This document shows positions 35,650 to 46,655 of a stretch of 64,000 bases of DNA, piece after piece. Under the pieces are notes generated by a model. That model was not told where the DNA came from and searched no databases. It saw only the letters and a program-made list of their open reading frames with translations. How positions within the stretch are numbered: position 1 is the first letter of the stretch; each line of letters opens with the position of its first letter. The stretch lies in the NCBI GenBank assembly GCA_021234155.1, contig JAJEKV010000013.1, positions 17,365,616-17,429,615 on the forward strand, written 5' to 3'. A program made the translations under genes and the position numbers. This DNA comes from Isoetes taiwanensis (taxonomy: Eukaryota > Streptophyta > Lycopodiopsida > Isoetales > Isoetaceae).

Positions 35650-38600
35650 ACCTCTGGATCGAGAAAGCGAAGGCGGTTAGTGAATTGAGAAAATCTCTCT
35701 TATCCAAGAGATATCATATTTGGTTTGCTTGATCCTTTGCCAAATCGGCCCGGATAATCTCTTGGTCAAAAATGATTGAGTTCCTTGCTTTCCCGGATCC
35801 TCGGTAGAATGTAGATTCTCCATCCACGGATCATTAGGAAAGAGGATTTCAACCTGGGGGTAGAGGACAGGTTGGGAATTTGGAATTCCTCGGCAGACTA
35901 GCTCAAGTACCCTCAAACCCATAAACAGTTCTTGAACAAATGACTTTCATCTTCAGCTTCCTGTGTAAACATCTCTCACATAAGTTAGAAGCTGACCATG
36001 TTCAATCTAAATCTTTTTACATTGGTGGCTAAAGCCTTATGCGAGTTGCCACATAAAAGGCCTTGATTTTGGGGTTGATAGGAGAGTTCCACATGAATTT
36101 TAAATTTGCCATACATCTCTTCTCAAAGTGATCTCCCATTTGGTATGAATGGAGATGGTGTAGCTCCTTGTCGAGGGAATCTGTAAGCATTTTTAACCCT
36201 ATAACTTTGTGTTACCATGAACATGCCATTGGGTTTCTTGGTTATGCCACACTCCTTCATTAAGGCAACTCCTTATGGCTTGATAGAGTCTCTCATGATC
36301 TTCACCCATGTGCGCAAGAACTGAATTTTGAAATTCTATAAAGCCCACATCATTAAACAAATGAGAAATGTGAGTGATACCTCTATCGACCATTTTTTGC
36401 CTTTGAATAGGAAAATGCATAGCCAAGCGGATGTCGGGGGTTATTTAGAATTAGAGAGGGGTTCCAAAAAATTGTTTGATCCTTAGAAAGGCCCTCCTTC
36501 CAAGAATACATCCCCACATGCTAACGCTTTCCATGCTCTAATCCACTTTTAATGATTCCGAGGGTATTATTAGGAACCTTGAAATCAAAGAATAAGCTTT
36601 CGGGGAGGTGCATGTTCACATTTCTCCACCAGAAGGGTTTACACTAACAAGGTAATGATTGATAAGCTTTGACCACGGGGTGATTAATCTCATCATGGCC
36701 CGGCTCTGTAAATGTATTTGGCTGCGAGGGGCCAGCCCTTGTTTCTCAATATCGAACTCCAAGACCACCATGCTTCCTTTTTCTTCATACATTCTTTCAT
36801 GGAAACTGGAACCCGTGGTTACGTTGCTACCCCACTAGCAATAAATCTACCTAAAATGCCCTGGAGTTTAGAAGTGACCTTTTAGGAGCTAAGAGGATAG
36901 AAGATGGTAAACATGAGAAGAAGAAATAACCGAGTTGGCTAAGATAGCTCTTCCATTTTGGACAGATATTTACTTGTTTAAGAGATCAGCCTTTACATGG
37001 AATTTCTCAATAATATCCCCAAAGATTACTAGCATTAGTCCTTAAAGCAAAAGGAATACCCAAGATTTTAGATTTAATAATTGGGGAGAGATACTCCACG
37101 ACCAAGGGTTTGGGCGGTTCTTTGCCCTTTTACTGATTTCTTGCAATGAGCTTGGATTTGAGAGGGGTTGATCTTACATCCCGAGCAATTTCCAAAGTCT
37201 TGGAGAACAATTTGGGTGTTTGTGATGGATCTTTCTTCCATAGTGACAAAGAGAAAAGTGTCATCGCAAAGTGAGCATTAAGGAAAAACATGCCTCTTGG
37301 TTATCGAGGAAGTTTGAGTCCCACAATTCTCTTCTCCTGGTCAGCTTTTTTGAAAGCACAATTCAAGGCTTCCATGATTATAAAGAAAAAAAAAAGGGGC
37401 GAGAGGGCAACCTTGCTTGCGCCTCTCTTTATCTCAAAGAAAGGGTTTTGCATTCTCCATTGATCGAACCAGGGATCTTGAGTTGTAGAGGATGGCTTGA
37501 AAAAATACTTATCACTTCACAGGAGAACCCCATCTTTTTGACAACATTTGAAAAGGAAACTCCAATGGCCAGTGTCAAAAGCCTTAGTAATGTCCGGTTT
37601 GGAGCGGGGGCAATGTCTGTTTAGTTTCTTTAGCCCAATGCATGCCAATGATAGCTGTGGCAACATTATCTAGAATGGACCTATCCTTTAGGTAAGCACT
37701 TTGGGTATTGGAGATGGTGAGATCGAAATAGGTTTTTGATCTAGAGGCTATGGTAGCGAGATGATTTTATAAATAACATTGGTGAGGGATATGGGTCTGA
37801 AATCGAGAAAGTTTGAGGTTCATCTATTTTAGGGATCAAGGAGATGAAGTCGGTATTGATTGATTAGCAGATCTAGATTCACGAGAATTAAAAACTCATT
37901 ACACACATTAGTAACCTCATTTCCAATAATATTCCAAGTTTTTTAAAAAATTCCAATGGAGGCCATCGGGGACCCGGAGTCTTACCATTTTCCATACAGA
38001 AACATTTGCCCACAGTTCTTCATTGGTAAAAGGAGCATTCATGCTATCATTACGCTCATCTTGGATGGATCTACGAATCTGAATGAAATTGTCAATATTC
38101 TCTTCCCTAGTAGTAGGAGAGGGTTCCCATTATTTTCTTAAAGTGATGCAGCGACTTGTTTAAGATCATTGTCTTGAGAGATGGGATTGCCATTGACCTT
38201 TACACTATAGATCGATTTCTCTTAGCCCTCCCTTTAGCTTTGATGAAGAAATACTTGGAATTACTCCTCTCATCATCCTTGAGTTCCCTCGATTTTTGCT
38301 TTTAGCTTCCAACCTTTAGCAATTTTGAGTTCTTCTCTCTCAACTTGAATTTTTATATTCTCTTGCTGATCCAAGGGAGTTTGGCTGGAGTTGAGTTCTC
38401 AAGTCCATCAGTCTTGCTTTTCTTGATTATAAAACCTGCTTACCCCCATTTTGAGCCAGTTTTTATATTTTTGGCGGTTTTCACCCACCATTCCATCCAT
38501 CCGAACCCGATCTCTAGGTTTAGGGGTCTTCCTATAAACCTGTTCAAAATTCGGGGAAGAAAGGTATTCCGATCAAGAAGAGAGACATTTAACTTGAAGT

Positions 38601-38680
38601 AGGATTTTCTCTTGGCATTTGAGGTGTCTCCTCTTATTTCGGCAAATCGGGGAAAGTGATCGAGAGATAGTAAAAGCCAT
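35650..38680 (-). pseudogene. LINE copy 2 ORF2 RT and C-terminal remnants
   Basis: Short open frames match copy 1 piece by piece; for example 36199-36426 (HISHLFNDVGFIEFQNSVL, then LYQAIRSCLNEGVW) corresponds to the RDMFNDQGIIPYRDSML region of copy 1 before its zinc-ribbon domain. No open frame over 80 codons survives on the coding strand, so there are many small indels. This is far more broken than copy 1. Confidence 0.75.
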
Positions 38681-39355
38681 TTAGATTGGAAACCCTATCA
38701 CATTGGTTCCAAAGGTTCTCACCGACATAAAACGGTCATGAAGGCAGTGGATAGGGTCATCAATTCTCTGATTAAACCAGCTAAAAGTATTTGGTTGAGT
38801 TCTAGCCAGTTTAAGATCATGCATGGAGATAAGGTGCCCCCAAGAATTCTGCTCTTGGTTGAGGAGAGGTCTAAAGTTAGTACTCCTCATAAAATCATGA
38901 GTAACCATGTTAAAATCACCAAGAAGAATGCGGTTATCATAAGGGATATTAGTTAAGCTATTTCTGATTATATTCCACATGGGACTTCTCTCACCAGGCT
39001 GATTATGAGCATAGATATTGACAAAGGCAAACCTTTTGGTTCCGAGATCTCCATGGAGAATTTGCCATCTCCCACAGTTGCCATGCATCATCTGAATGTT
39101 GGATACATTTAAACTGTTTTTCCAAGCTATAGAAATACCTGCAGAATTATTATTTGCCCTAATAGCCCAAAGTCTAAAATTAGGAGGAAGGGTGTTAGCT
39201 ATAAGCCTCTCAAAATCATCATCATGAAGCTTATGTTCCTGAAAGAAAATCATGTCAGCATTAATGGATGAAATGCAAACTTTTAGCCTATCTCGTTTGA
39301 CATTTGAATTAATACCTTGGAGATTCCAAGATACACATCTAAAATTAATATCCAT
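38681..39355 (-). pseudogene. LINE copy 2 ORF2 endonuclease domain
   Basis: The start chosen is the ATG at 39355 (MDINFRCVSWNLQG), which matches the start of copy 1 ORF2; the open frame itself extends upstream to 39466 in the ORF1 tail. Motifs are CVSWNLQGINS, QEHKLHDDD, AIRANNNSAGISIAWKN, FAFVNIYAHNQPGERS, GDFNMVTHDF and FSWFNQRID. The frame is lost just before the SDH motif expected near 38690. It is about 60% identical by eye to the endonuclease of copy 1. Confidence 0.85.
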
Positions 39356-39369
39356 AAAAATCAGTTTTT

Positions 39370-41751
39370 TTCTGGACCCTTGAACTTCTCCTTGAGACTT
39401 CAAAGGTTTGTTTTTTATTTCTCTTTTTTCTGTTTGATGTGACCAGTTCCCAAGAGCCTTTTTCATCTTCTTTATCTAGGTCCCTTTCAATCCCCTGCTC
39501 TAGGAAGTGCTGTTCAGAATGGTCACTATCATAAACATAGTGAATTTCTTCCAAAACTTCTTCTGTTATAACTAAAGCTTTGTCATCCTTCATCTCTTCA
39601 ATCTCCTCGATAATCACATTATTTGCCTTGATATTTTCAATGTTATTCACCTTATTAGCACAGCAGATCATAAGAGGAATGATGTTTATAGGATTATCAT
39701 TCCTTTGTTTGCTGGTTTCCCCTCTACTGCAGAGATCTCCCTCTTGCTTGCTACTATTAGGCTTTTTCGAACCCAAACCTTTTTTAGGTTTTTGGGGTAC
39801 ATTGGAGCCTTTCCTTTATCGAGGGGGCTTTATCTTCCTTATATTCCTTTTTGACAGGAATTTTGGAATACTTGATTACAACATCTAGGAAGATGTCTTC
39901 ATCAATCCTGGTACCAATGAATTTCTCCCAGTCAGATTCAATTTCTTTCAAAATGCAGATAGAGGGGAAGTCGGTTTGAGGGATAGAAATATCGACAACT
40001 TCCCCCAGACAGCTTCCTATAGCAGTAAGGTGATTATGAGTCCAGAAATTTGGGGGAAGGTTTGGGCAGGAAACCCAAGTAGTAGTGGCAACACCAGAAA
40101 AATTGCCCTGATATAGAGGGATTCCGGTCCATAATGTAGGCCAGGGCAATTAGCTATGGAAGAAATTTTCCTTGTGAGCATAATTTTTCTGTGATTGCTG
40201 TCTCTGCATAAGATTTGGTAGGTTTTGGAGTCCATTCTAAGGATGGAAAGAATGGGGATATTTATGGCTCTGTTAAACCAATGCTTAACCTCACTTATGT
40301 TAGGACACTTAGCAGGAAAATGAATCATAATCCCATTAGCGAGTATTTTACTTTTTAGCCTCATTATCTTTAATAGCAAAAGATCAACTTTGAGACCCCT
40401 TAGTATAAGTGTCATTTTCCTGTTTTTTATTACTCTTTTTCCCCTATTAGAATTTAAAAGAACATTTTTGAATGAAGGGGCCGTTACCATTTAGTTTGTC
40501 ATACTTGCCCATAGTTGGAATCTTTGGTGAAGCTTGGAATCCGAGATCTTGGTTGACTGTTTGTCCAAGTGGAGGCTGACTACTTTTTGATTGGGGACAA
40601 GGGCATTCTCCACGCATCTCGGGGGTTGAAGTAGCCATTGCTATCACGATCATGCACTCCTTGGTTGGTTCAAGTTTGTGCATGAAGGTGTCATAATCTA
40701 CTTTCACATTCTTTAATTCCTCTGCAGCTATCAAGGACAGATCTTCTTTGAATTTTTCCTTGAATTCAATTATCTTGTGGTCATCTGCACTCTCCCATGC
40801 AGAACCCGATTCGAAGTAGCCTTAGATTTCCATTCCATGAGCTCTAAGTCCTCTGCCGGGTCCTTGGTTGTCTGGAGAAGGCTCGGTCATCGATTTTTTG
40901 AAGACTTGGTTCTTGAGGCTGCGCGGCCATCTTCTTTGGAGTGCGGACTTGACTCGAATCATCGATAGAGCAATAAGTCAAGGTCTTGGAGTCTATTTAT
41001 CATATTCGGACCCGGATCCCCATCATTGGCTTTCCCCTCGTATTGTCTCTCGATCACGGTGATTTCTTGGCGACAAAGCGAGAATCGACCCTCTTTCTTG
41101 ATACCCATACATTCAATGGTCGCATTTTGCTGATCTCGGATGATATCAAATGTCGCTGTAAGTTCCCTCATCTTTTTCCATGCCAAATCTTTCTTCTCTT
41201 CCAGTTTCAAGATCAGCTTCCAATCTCTACTCTCCTGTATGAGAGAATCATTGTCCTCCGGTTCATATTCGGATCTGCTACCAAGGGGTTTCCCTTTGCA
41301 TGCTAGCTGCTTAGATCTCATTTTGGAGGAGCAGGATATTTATCTCTGGACCCAGAGACAAGTCTTGACGGGAAGTGATTCCGAAAATTTGACAACAGAG
41401 CCTGAGGACACCGGGCTCTGCTTCAAGAACCAAGATTCTGTCTGCACAATTGTGAGTCCTAAGAACTGTTTCCAGACATCCAGAAGAGTTGATGTTCTGG
41501 ATTAGATTTCTTCCCTCCGTCGTGAACGAAAGGATACACAGGATGTCTCTGTCACAGTTTCCGCGAAAATTAAAAAAACCTAAAGTAAGCCTATCACTAG
41601 CTGCTATAGAAATCCAAGTTTTGATGATTAGCCTAGCTTGGGGTACAAGATTTGCTGAGGGAACTAGATTCTGGAGAATAGCAGAGGTAAGAGCCTCTGC
41701 CTCATCCATCGAATCCGTCCCGTTTCCCGAGGCGCCAGCAGGATCGCCCAC
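39370..41751 (-). pseudogene. LINE copy 2 ORF1 (RNA-binding, gag-like), broken
   Basis: It starts at an ATG at 41751 (MGDPAGASGNGTDS), about 40 nt inside the element end. The first open piece runs to 41311, and further pieces follow at 40959-41321, 40447-40734, 40017-40490, 39784-40149 and 39345-39776. The part around 40149-40000 resembles the plant LINE ORF1 domain DUF4283 and its follower (GIPLYQGN, WVSCPNLPPNFW, AIGSCLGEVVDI). The C-terminus is lysine-rich (KKRNKKQ). At least five frame changes are implied. ORF1 proteins bind the LINE RNA; this copy cannot encode a whole one. Confidence 0.78.
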
Positions 41752-41790
41752 GGTAGCGCCAAGTCATATTCTCCGTGACTAGCCTTCCGT

Positions 41791-41808
41791 CATTTGCTTG
41801 GGTTTATC
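41791..41808 (+). repeat. Target-site duplication of LINE copy 2, right
   Basis: Identical over 18 bp to 35067-35084. It marks the 5' end of the LINE at 41790 and the return to element B internal sequence. Confidence 0.93.
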
Positions 41809-44800
41809 ATCGACACTATTTTTGCTATTGGTGTAATTTTGTGTTGCAGATGCCCTCCGGGTCTTCAATACTATCCAGTCCATATATCTTGGGGTTTTCT
41901 TTTGGGTACTGGAGATGCCCTTCGGATCTTCAGTAGGAAACCCGTAATTTCTTTCTCGAATAAATTCTGAGCACTGTTCCGATATTTCCTGGATATCCAC
42001 CAGCAAGCCACCAAGACATCCTTCTGTGCGCAGAGTCTAAATCTATTGTCTTCTCTTCATCTGCAAATAAGCATTTTTAAAGGCGCAAAACAGCGAAATC
42101 CAGAACTTTCTAGTCCTGGATTAAAGATGCCCGACACGGACACACTCAGTTTCCTTCAGCAATGTGCGAAATGAGGTGTAGGAGATGAATATGATGAAGC
42201 ATGCTGCTACCATTGCCTCATGCCATAAATTTTTTGCGCAAAGCATCCGCCCATTTTCGTTACAATTCTAGCGAGACCCAATTGTGCAGACCCAACCTCC
42301 AGAATCGCTCTACGGGATCTGGGGTTTGGAAGAAAAATTCATTTTCCTTTCCAGCTGCTGCGAATTTTAGTGCTCCAACTCCCAAATATCCAGCCACATC
42401 AAATTCTTTTCGGACTCCTGCCATCAGACGACCCCAATTTGATCTGCAAAGAAGCAAAACAGAGACATCACTCTGGTGCTCTGCTATTTACTCAGAGTTT
42501 TCTTGATGCAGCATCCGATTTTGCCCAACTCAGCTAATTTCACAAGTTTCTATGATCTGCATTCGAGCTTTATGCGCACAGCAGGTACAACACGGGGGCA
42601 TTTAACCTTTTTTCCAAACCGAATGCAGGTATCTTCCTGTCCTCACAGATGACTTGACACATTTGGCTCTGCAACAAACAATTTTTCGGCTTTGGCTGCA
42701 ACCCGGAATCACTTATGCACACTTCATCTGCATCTATCAACAGGCCATGGCGTGACAACGGTTTTCCACTGCCAGAATCAATCAAGCTTATGTCCTGGCA
42801 TAACAGCAAACAAAGCATCTGTATTTCCCCTGCATCCGAAATTTTTCAGCGCCCTCTTAAGCGGCATTGGCCCAGCAGCAACCTACCCTATTTGCCTCAC
42901 GCTTCATATCTTTGAAGCCACAACACAGCAGCCAAGCTCTGCCCTGCATCATTATCTGCAATCCCACAACATCATCTCTGTGGCAACCCACCATTTTCCA
43001 TCGACCTCTGCAGATGCTCTGCTTCAAAATAAATCTGTCTTCATGAGCGGCATCGCCGCGATGGCACACTACATTCATGTCGGAGTTTTTACGTGGCAAT
43101 AAAGCGCCCTCCTTCACCGGATGTGATCCCTTAAAGCGGCCGCGGATGCATGGCCTTGAAAATGTCCGGAACACTCCGCGCTTCTATTTGCAACACTTAC
43201 GGCGTCATCTGACTTCATGCCATGCGGCCACCCGAGGGCAAAGGAATTCTCAAGGCCCCGCGGTATTACGGTAACACTTCATCCGCGGCTCCGATCTCAC
43301 GGCATCACCAAACCTTCATCTCCACGGCCTCTTTGCGTGGAAATTTTCTTTGCCTTCCGGCACTTTTCGGGCGTGGCCTCTCCTCCCTCGCACCTCCGCG
43401 GCATCGCCGGGCTCCCGGCCCTTCCGCAGTGGCCTCCTCACCCCGGTCCTTCGCGGCGTGGCGCTCTCGAACCCCGAGCATCGGAACCTCTTCCGTCGAG
43501 CGCCATGAGCCCCACGGCCCATCACGGCGTGGCTTCTTCAATGTTCGACCTTCCAGGACCAAGAAGCCCACGGCCATCACGGCGTGGCTTCAAGTCTGCA
43601 AAATCTTACCAGGCGTGCATCTGCAAAACCTTCGTAGAAGCCCACGGCATGGCTTCGAGTCTTCAATATCTTCACAGCGTGAACCACGGCCCCACGGCGT
43701 GGCCTCAACATCAAAGACCTCACGGGCGTGGCCTTTGCATGAACCACGGCCCCACGGCGTGGCCTCAACATCATATACCTCACGGCCCTCACGGCATCAA
43801 ACCCCACGGCCCATCCCTTGGCGTGGCACATTTCTTTAATGTCAACACATTGTCAGGCCTTTTTTAACGACAATTTTCTTTCCTAGAAAGAATTCGACAC
43901 TTGACACTTGAATATTCCACATGGCCCACATTTTTGGTGTTTTTCACCCCTTGTAATGTTGAAGCCGTTTTTTCATATACCAGAATATCTAGTCCTACCA
44001 TTCTGCCTTTGGAGATAAAATTTTATGCAACTATGACTTCAAACATCACGGCCCAATGGCGTGAGTTCAACAATCTGTCACGGCCCCTCAAGGCGTGATT
44101 TCAAGCACAACTTTCGATCAACTTTTGACGCAAGAAGCATCTTGACCATATTTTTGACACATTTTGGAGGACGCCTCATCTTTTGCCGCATTCTTGGAGA
44201 ACTTCTTTGCACCCTTGTACCAACAAACCTCGCACAACCGGCGTGTGTAGGCCCTTTTTTCAGCAATTTTTCCTCAACATTCAAGCTTACCTCATCGACC
44301 CAAATGCAGGGCGTTTGAGAGACAATTTTTTCAATCCATCTCGGCCGTCCATAATACATGGCGGTTGAGCCTCTTTCAAGTTCAACAAATGGCGTGAAGA
44401 TGACTTAGGGCCTTCCGCCCCTTCAATTTCAACTCCTTCAAGTTCAACTATCTGCTCACACTCTTTCAAGTTCCACACATGGCGTGAAGATGACTTCGGG
44501 CCTTCCGCCCCCTCAATCACTTATGTTTCAACTCTTTCAAGTTCAACTCCTTGTCTCAACTTTTCAAGTTCAAAAATGGCGTGAAGATGACTTAGGGCCT
44601 TCCGCCCCTTCAACAATTTTTGTTTCCTCATTTTTGTTCAACTCATTACAAGACACTTTGATTGGCGCATGTATTCGGAGCTAAGTGGCAAGCTCTATGA
44701 GAAGTGGTGACAGCCTTCTCAACATTAGATTCCACTTCTATGGATTTAAAGGAGCTCGTGGCAAGCTCAAGAGAAGTGGTGACAGCCTTCTCAACCTCTC

Positions 44801-44947
44801 ATGATTTTTGTACTTCATCGACATTGGCATTTTTGGGTCAAGACTTTTTGGCGACATTATCATTATTTCTCCTCACTTTAGCCACTGTTGTAAATGTTTA
44901 ACCTGATGTTATAAAGGTTCTACATAGTTTGGTGTGGCGGGGGGGAG
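41809..44947 (+). other. Element B internal region, no pol genes, several repeat arrays
   Basis: This is about 3.1 kb. Two overlapping GC-rich open frames at 43217-43867 (216 and 205 codons in different frames) come from a repeated CACGGCGTGGC motif (about 43524, 43577, 43694, 43752 and weaker copies) and show no gag-like feature. A unit of about 93 bp with GGCGTGAAGATGACTTAGGG occurs three times (44391, 44481, 44578), and a 73-bp unit with GAAGTGGTGACAGCCTTCTC occurs twice (44701, 44772). The polypurine tract is at 44938-44947. An open frame at 42692-43102 has no motif I know. Confidence 0.7.
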
Positions 44948-45392
44948 TGTTAGCCTTTTGGGCTAAACATATATATGAGTGGCATAGGCCACATGTATTT
45001 ATCACATTGGACCACTTGATCTAGGGCCCAGATTTAGCCCACATATGTGGTAGGTGGCATAGGCCACATGTATTTGTCATATTGGACCCCACAATCTACG
45101 GCCCAGATTTAGCCTAGATCTGTGGTAGGTGAGATGTCAGTTAGGGTTAGGGTTTTGCTCTACTATTTAGAGAGAATTTCCTCTCATTGTTTAGGTTTTT
45201 GCTCACGTTTTGGAGCACCTCCTTTTGGAGCATCAATATGATTCTGTTTTGTTCATTCTTTGCTTTGTTCTTGTTCTTGGAGTTTCTTCCCATCTTCTTT
45301 TGTTGATCCATGAGCATTTGTGGCAGCCTTGTGGCATCCGGCAGTCATGGACTGCTGCTGCAAGGCGATGCCAAGAACCCCAAAACTCAACA
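44948..45392 (+). repeat. 3' LTR of element B
   Basis: 445 bp, TGTTAGCC to CTCAACA, preceded by a G-rich polypurine tract and followed by the target duplication GCTGT (45393-45397). Confidence 0.93.
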
Positions 45393-45397
45393 GCTGT

Positions 45398-46655
45398 GGA
45401 GATTCAAAATGTACATGCAGGAGAAGTTTTCAAAATGTGCCATCCATGAAGTGAAATGTCATAAACTTACAACGTTTGAGTTTGGTATTTGTGAAGGTGT
45501 TTTCTCGCATGGTTGGGCTAAGATTCCTGCGGCGTATTGTATAGAAAACAATATATATTGCCATATTTGAGGAGCTTAATGTTATTTAGAGGTTATGTTG
45601 CTTTTTTAGGTTTTTAGATAGCTTTTCTTTAAGAAGAATAAAAAAAAAATTGGAGACCGTTTTTTTAGGGCGTGGATCAGAAGGGATGCTCCCTTCTTTT
45701 TTTGGCAATGGCAGCGGAGCAGAGGCAGAGAGTGCGGCTTGATGCAGCAAATGCATCAACGGAGGCAGAGAGGGTGGCTTGATGCAGTAAATGTTTGAAT
45801 GGAGGCTTGTGGCGAAATCGGCTCTCTGCTTTTGTTACCGTCAACGGATTTTTTTAAAACACTGGCCTTTCAAGATTTTCCAGGTGTATCAATCTGCTTG
45901 CAGTTTGCTTAGAAGATACCATGTTTTGCAAGTCTGGCTGGTTGGATTTGGTAGCAGCAGCCAAAGCACAGATTCGCTTGTGCCGGAAGGAATAACCGAG
46001 GATGTCTGTGTCCAAAAAGTCAGTCCGTTATCTGTTTTTATAATCGATTCCACCCTTTTTCCTTTTGAAAAGGTCTTCCCAGATTAGCTCGACGCGACCC
46101 CTTTTCTTGCAGAACAATCTGGTAAAAGGCCGATGCTTTTCCTGTTTTCCCCTTTTTCGCCTACGATTTTGACATGCAATCTGATCTGAGATTTCAGCAA
46201 GTTATAGAAACCCGAGGAAGCAAGAAAATCATGAGCAACGCTAATTTGTGGCATGTGCATTTATGCATTTATGCTGCTGCTTGCTTGTAGCATTTATGCA
46301 GAATAGGTAAAATGGAATTAGCAGGGTTTTAATGAGGCAGACTTGGCCTGGAGGTTCGAATCCTGCAGCCATCTGTGTATGTTGTACAGGATCCACTGAG
46401 GCAGTTTAGTTTAGCAGGGAGACCATGGTTTTGTAGAAATTGTTAATGCTATGGTTTATTATGTGAATGCTATTTTCAACAGGAAATGGCATGGTGATTT
46501 TTCGGTAAAATGTTAATAGCCATGGATTTGGCACAATACCAGGAATATGCCGCCAATCAATGGCCCCCAATCAACGTTTTGCAAAAAACCCATAATACTT
46601 GGAAATAGAGAATAACTCAATATAAAACTCTAATTGCCAGGAAGTGAAATGTCAT
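45398..46655. other. Host or old repeat sequence right of element B
   Basis: A 49-codon open stretch at 45421-45570 follows an acceptor-like TACATGCAG and ends in TGA, but its frame does not fit the exon-like piece left of element B, so I do not call a gene. At 45720-45800 a unit with GAGGCAGAGAG-GTGGCTTGATGCAG-AAATG is repeated. An open frame at 45791-46087 (98 aa) has no motif I recognise. Confidence 0.4.

Larger units (their letters stand above)
35085..41790 (-). mobile_element. L1 LINE copy 2, full-length insertion with 18-bp TSD
   Basis: It is 6.7 kb from the T run (poly(A) complement, 35085-35096) to 41790, flanked by identical 18-bp duplications. It is the same family as copy 1. The minus-strand order is ORF1 (41751 to about 39370), ORF2 endonuclease (from 39355), RT (about 38600-35650), 3' UTR, poly(A). 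The 5' leader is about 40 nt. ORF1 is split over about six open frames and the RT half over many, while the endonuclease part keeps one long frame. The insertion lies in the internal part of element B and is therefore younger than B. Confidence 0.92.
34401..45392 (+). mobile_element. Element B: young non-autonomous LTR element (LARD type) with a nested LINE
   Basis: The LTRs (34401-34847 and 44948-45392, about 446 bp) begin TGTTAGCC and end CTCAACA, and are flanked by perfect 5-bp duplications GCTGT (34396-34400, 45393-45397). A primer-binding site and a polypurine tract are in place. I count about seven substitutions and one small indel between the LTRs, about 1.6% divergence: roughly 0.6 My at 1.3e-8 per site per year, or several My at slow gymnosperm-like rates. 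Without the LINE the internal region is only about 3.4 kb, with no gag, protease, RT or integrase motif, so it must have moved in trans. Its ends look whole. Confidence 0.9.

Noticed and set aside
43217-43867. Two open frames of over 200 codons in the internal region of element B as a gag gene
   Set aside because: Both frames are open over the same GC-rich CACGGCGTGGC repeats, and neither has a capsid or zinc-knuckle motif.
34290-45570. A host gene with exons at 34290-34332 and 45421-45570 interrupted by element B
   Set aside because: Splice-like sites are present, but the reading phases of the two pieces do not agree and no family is recognised.
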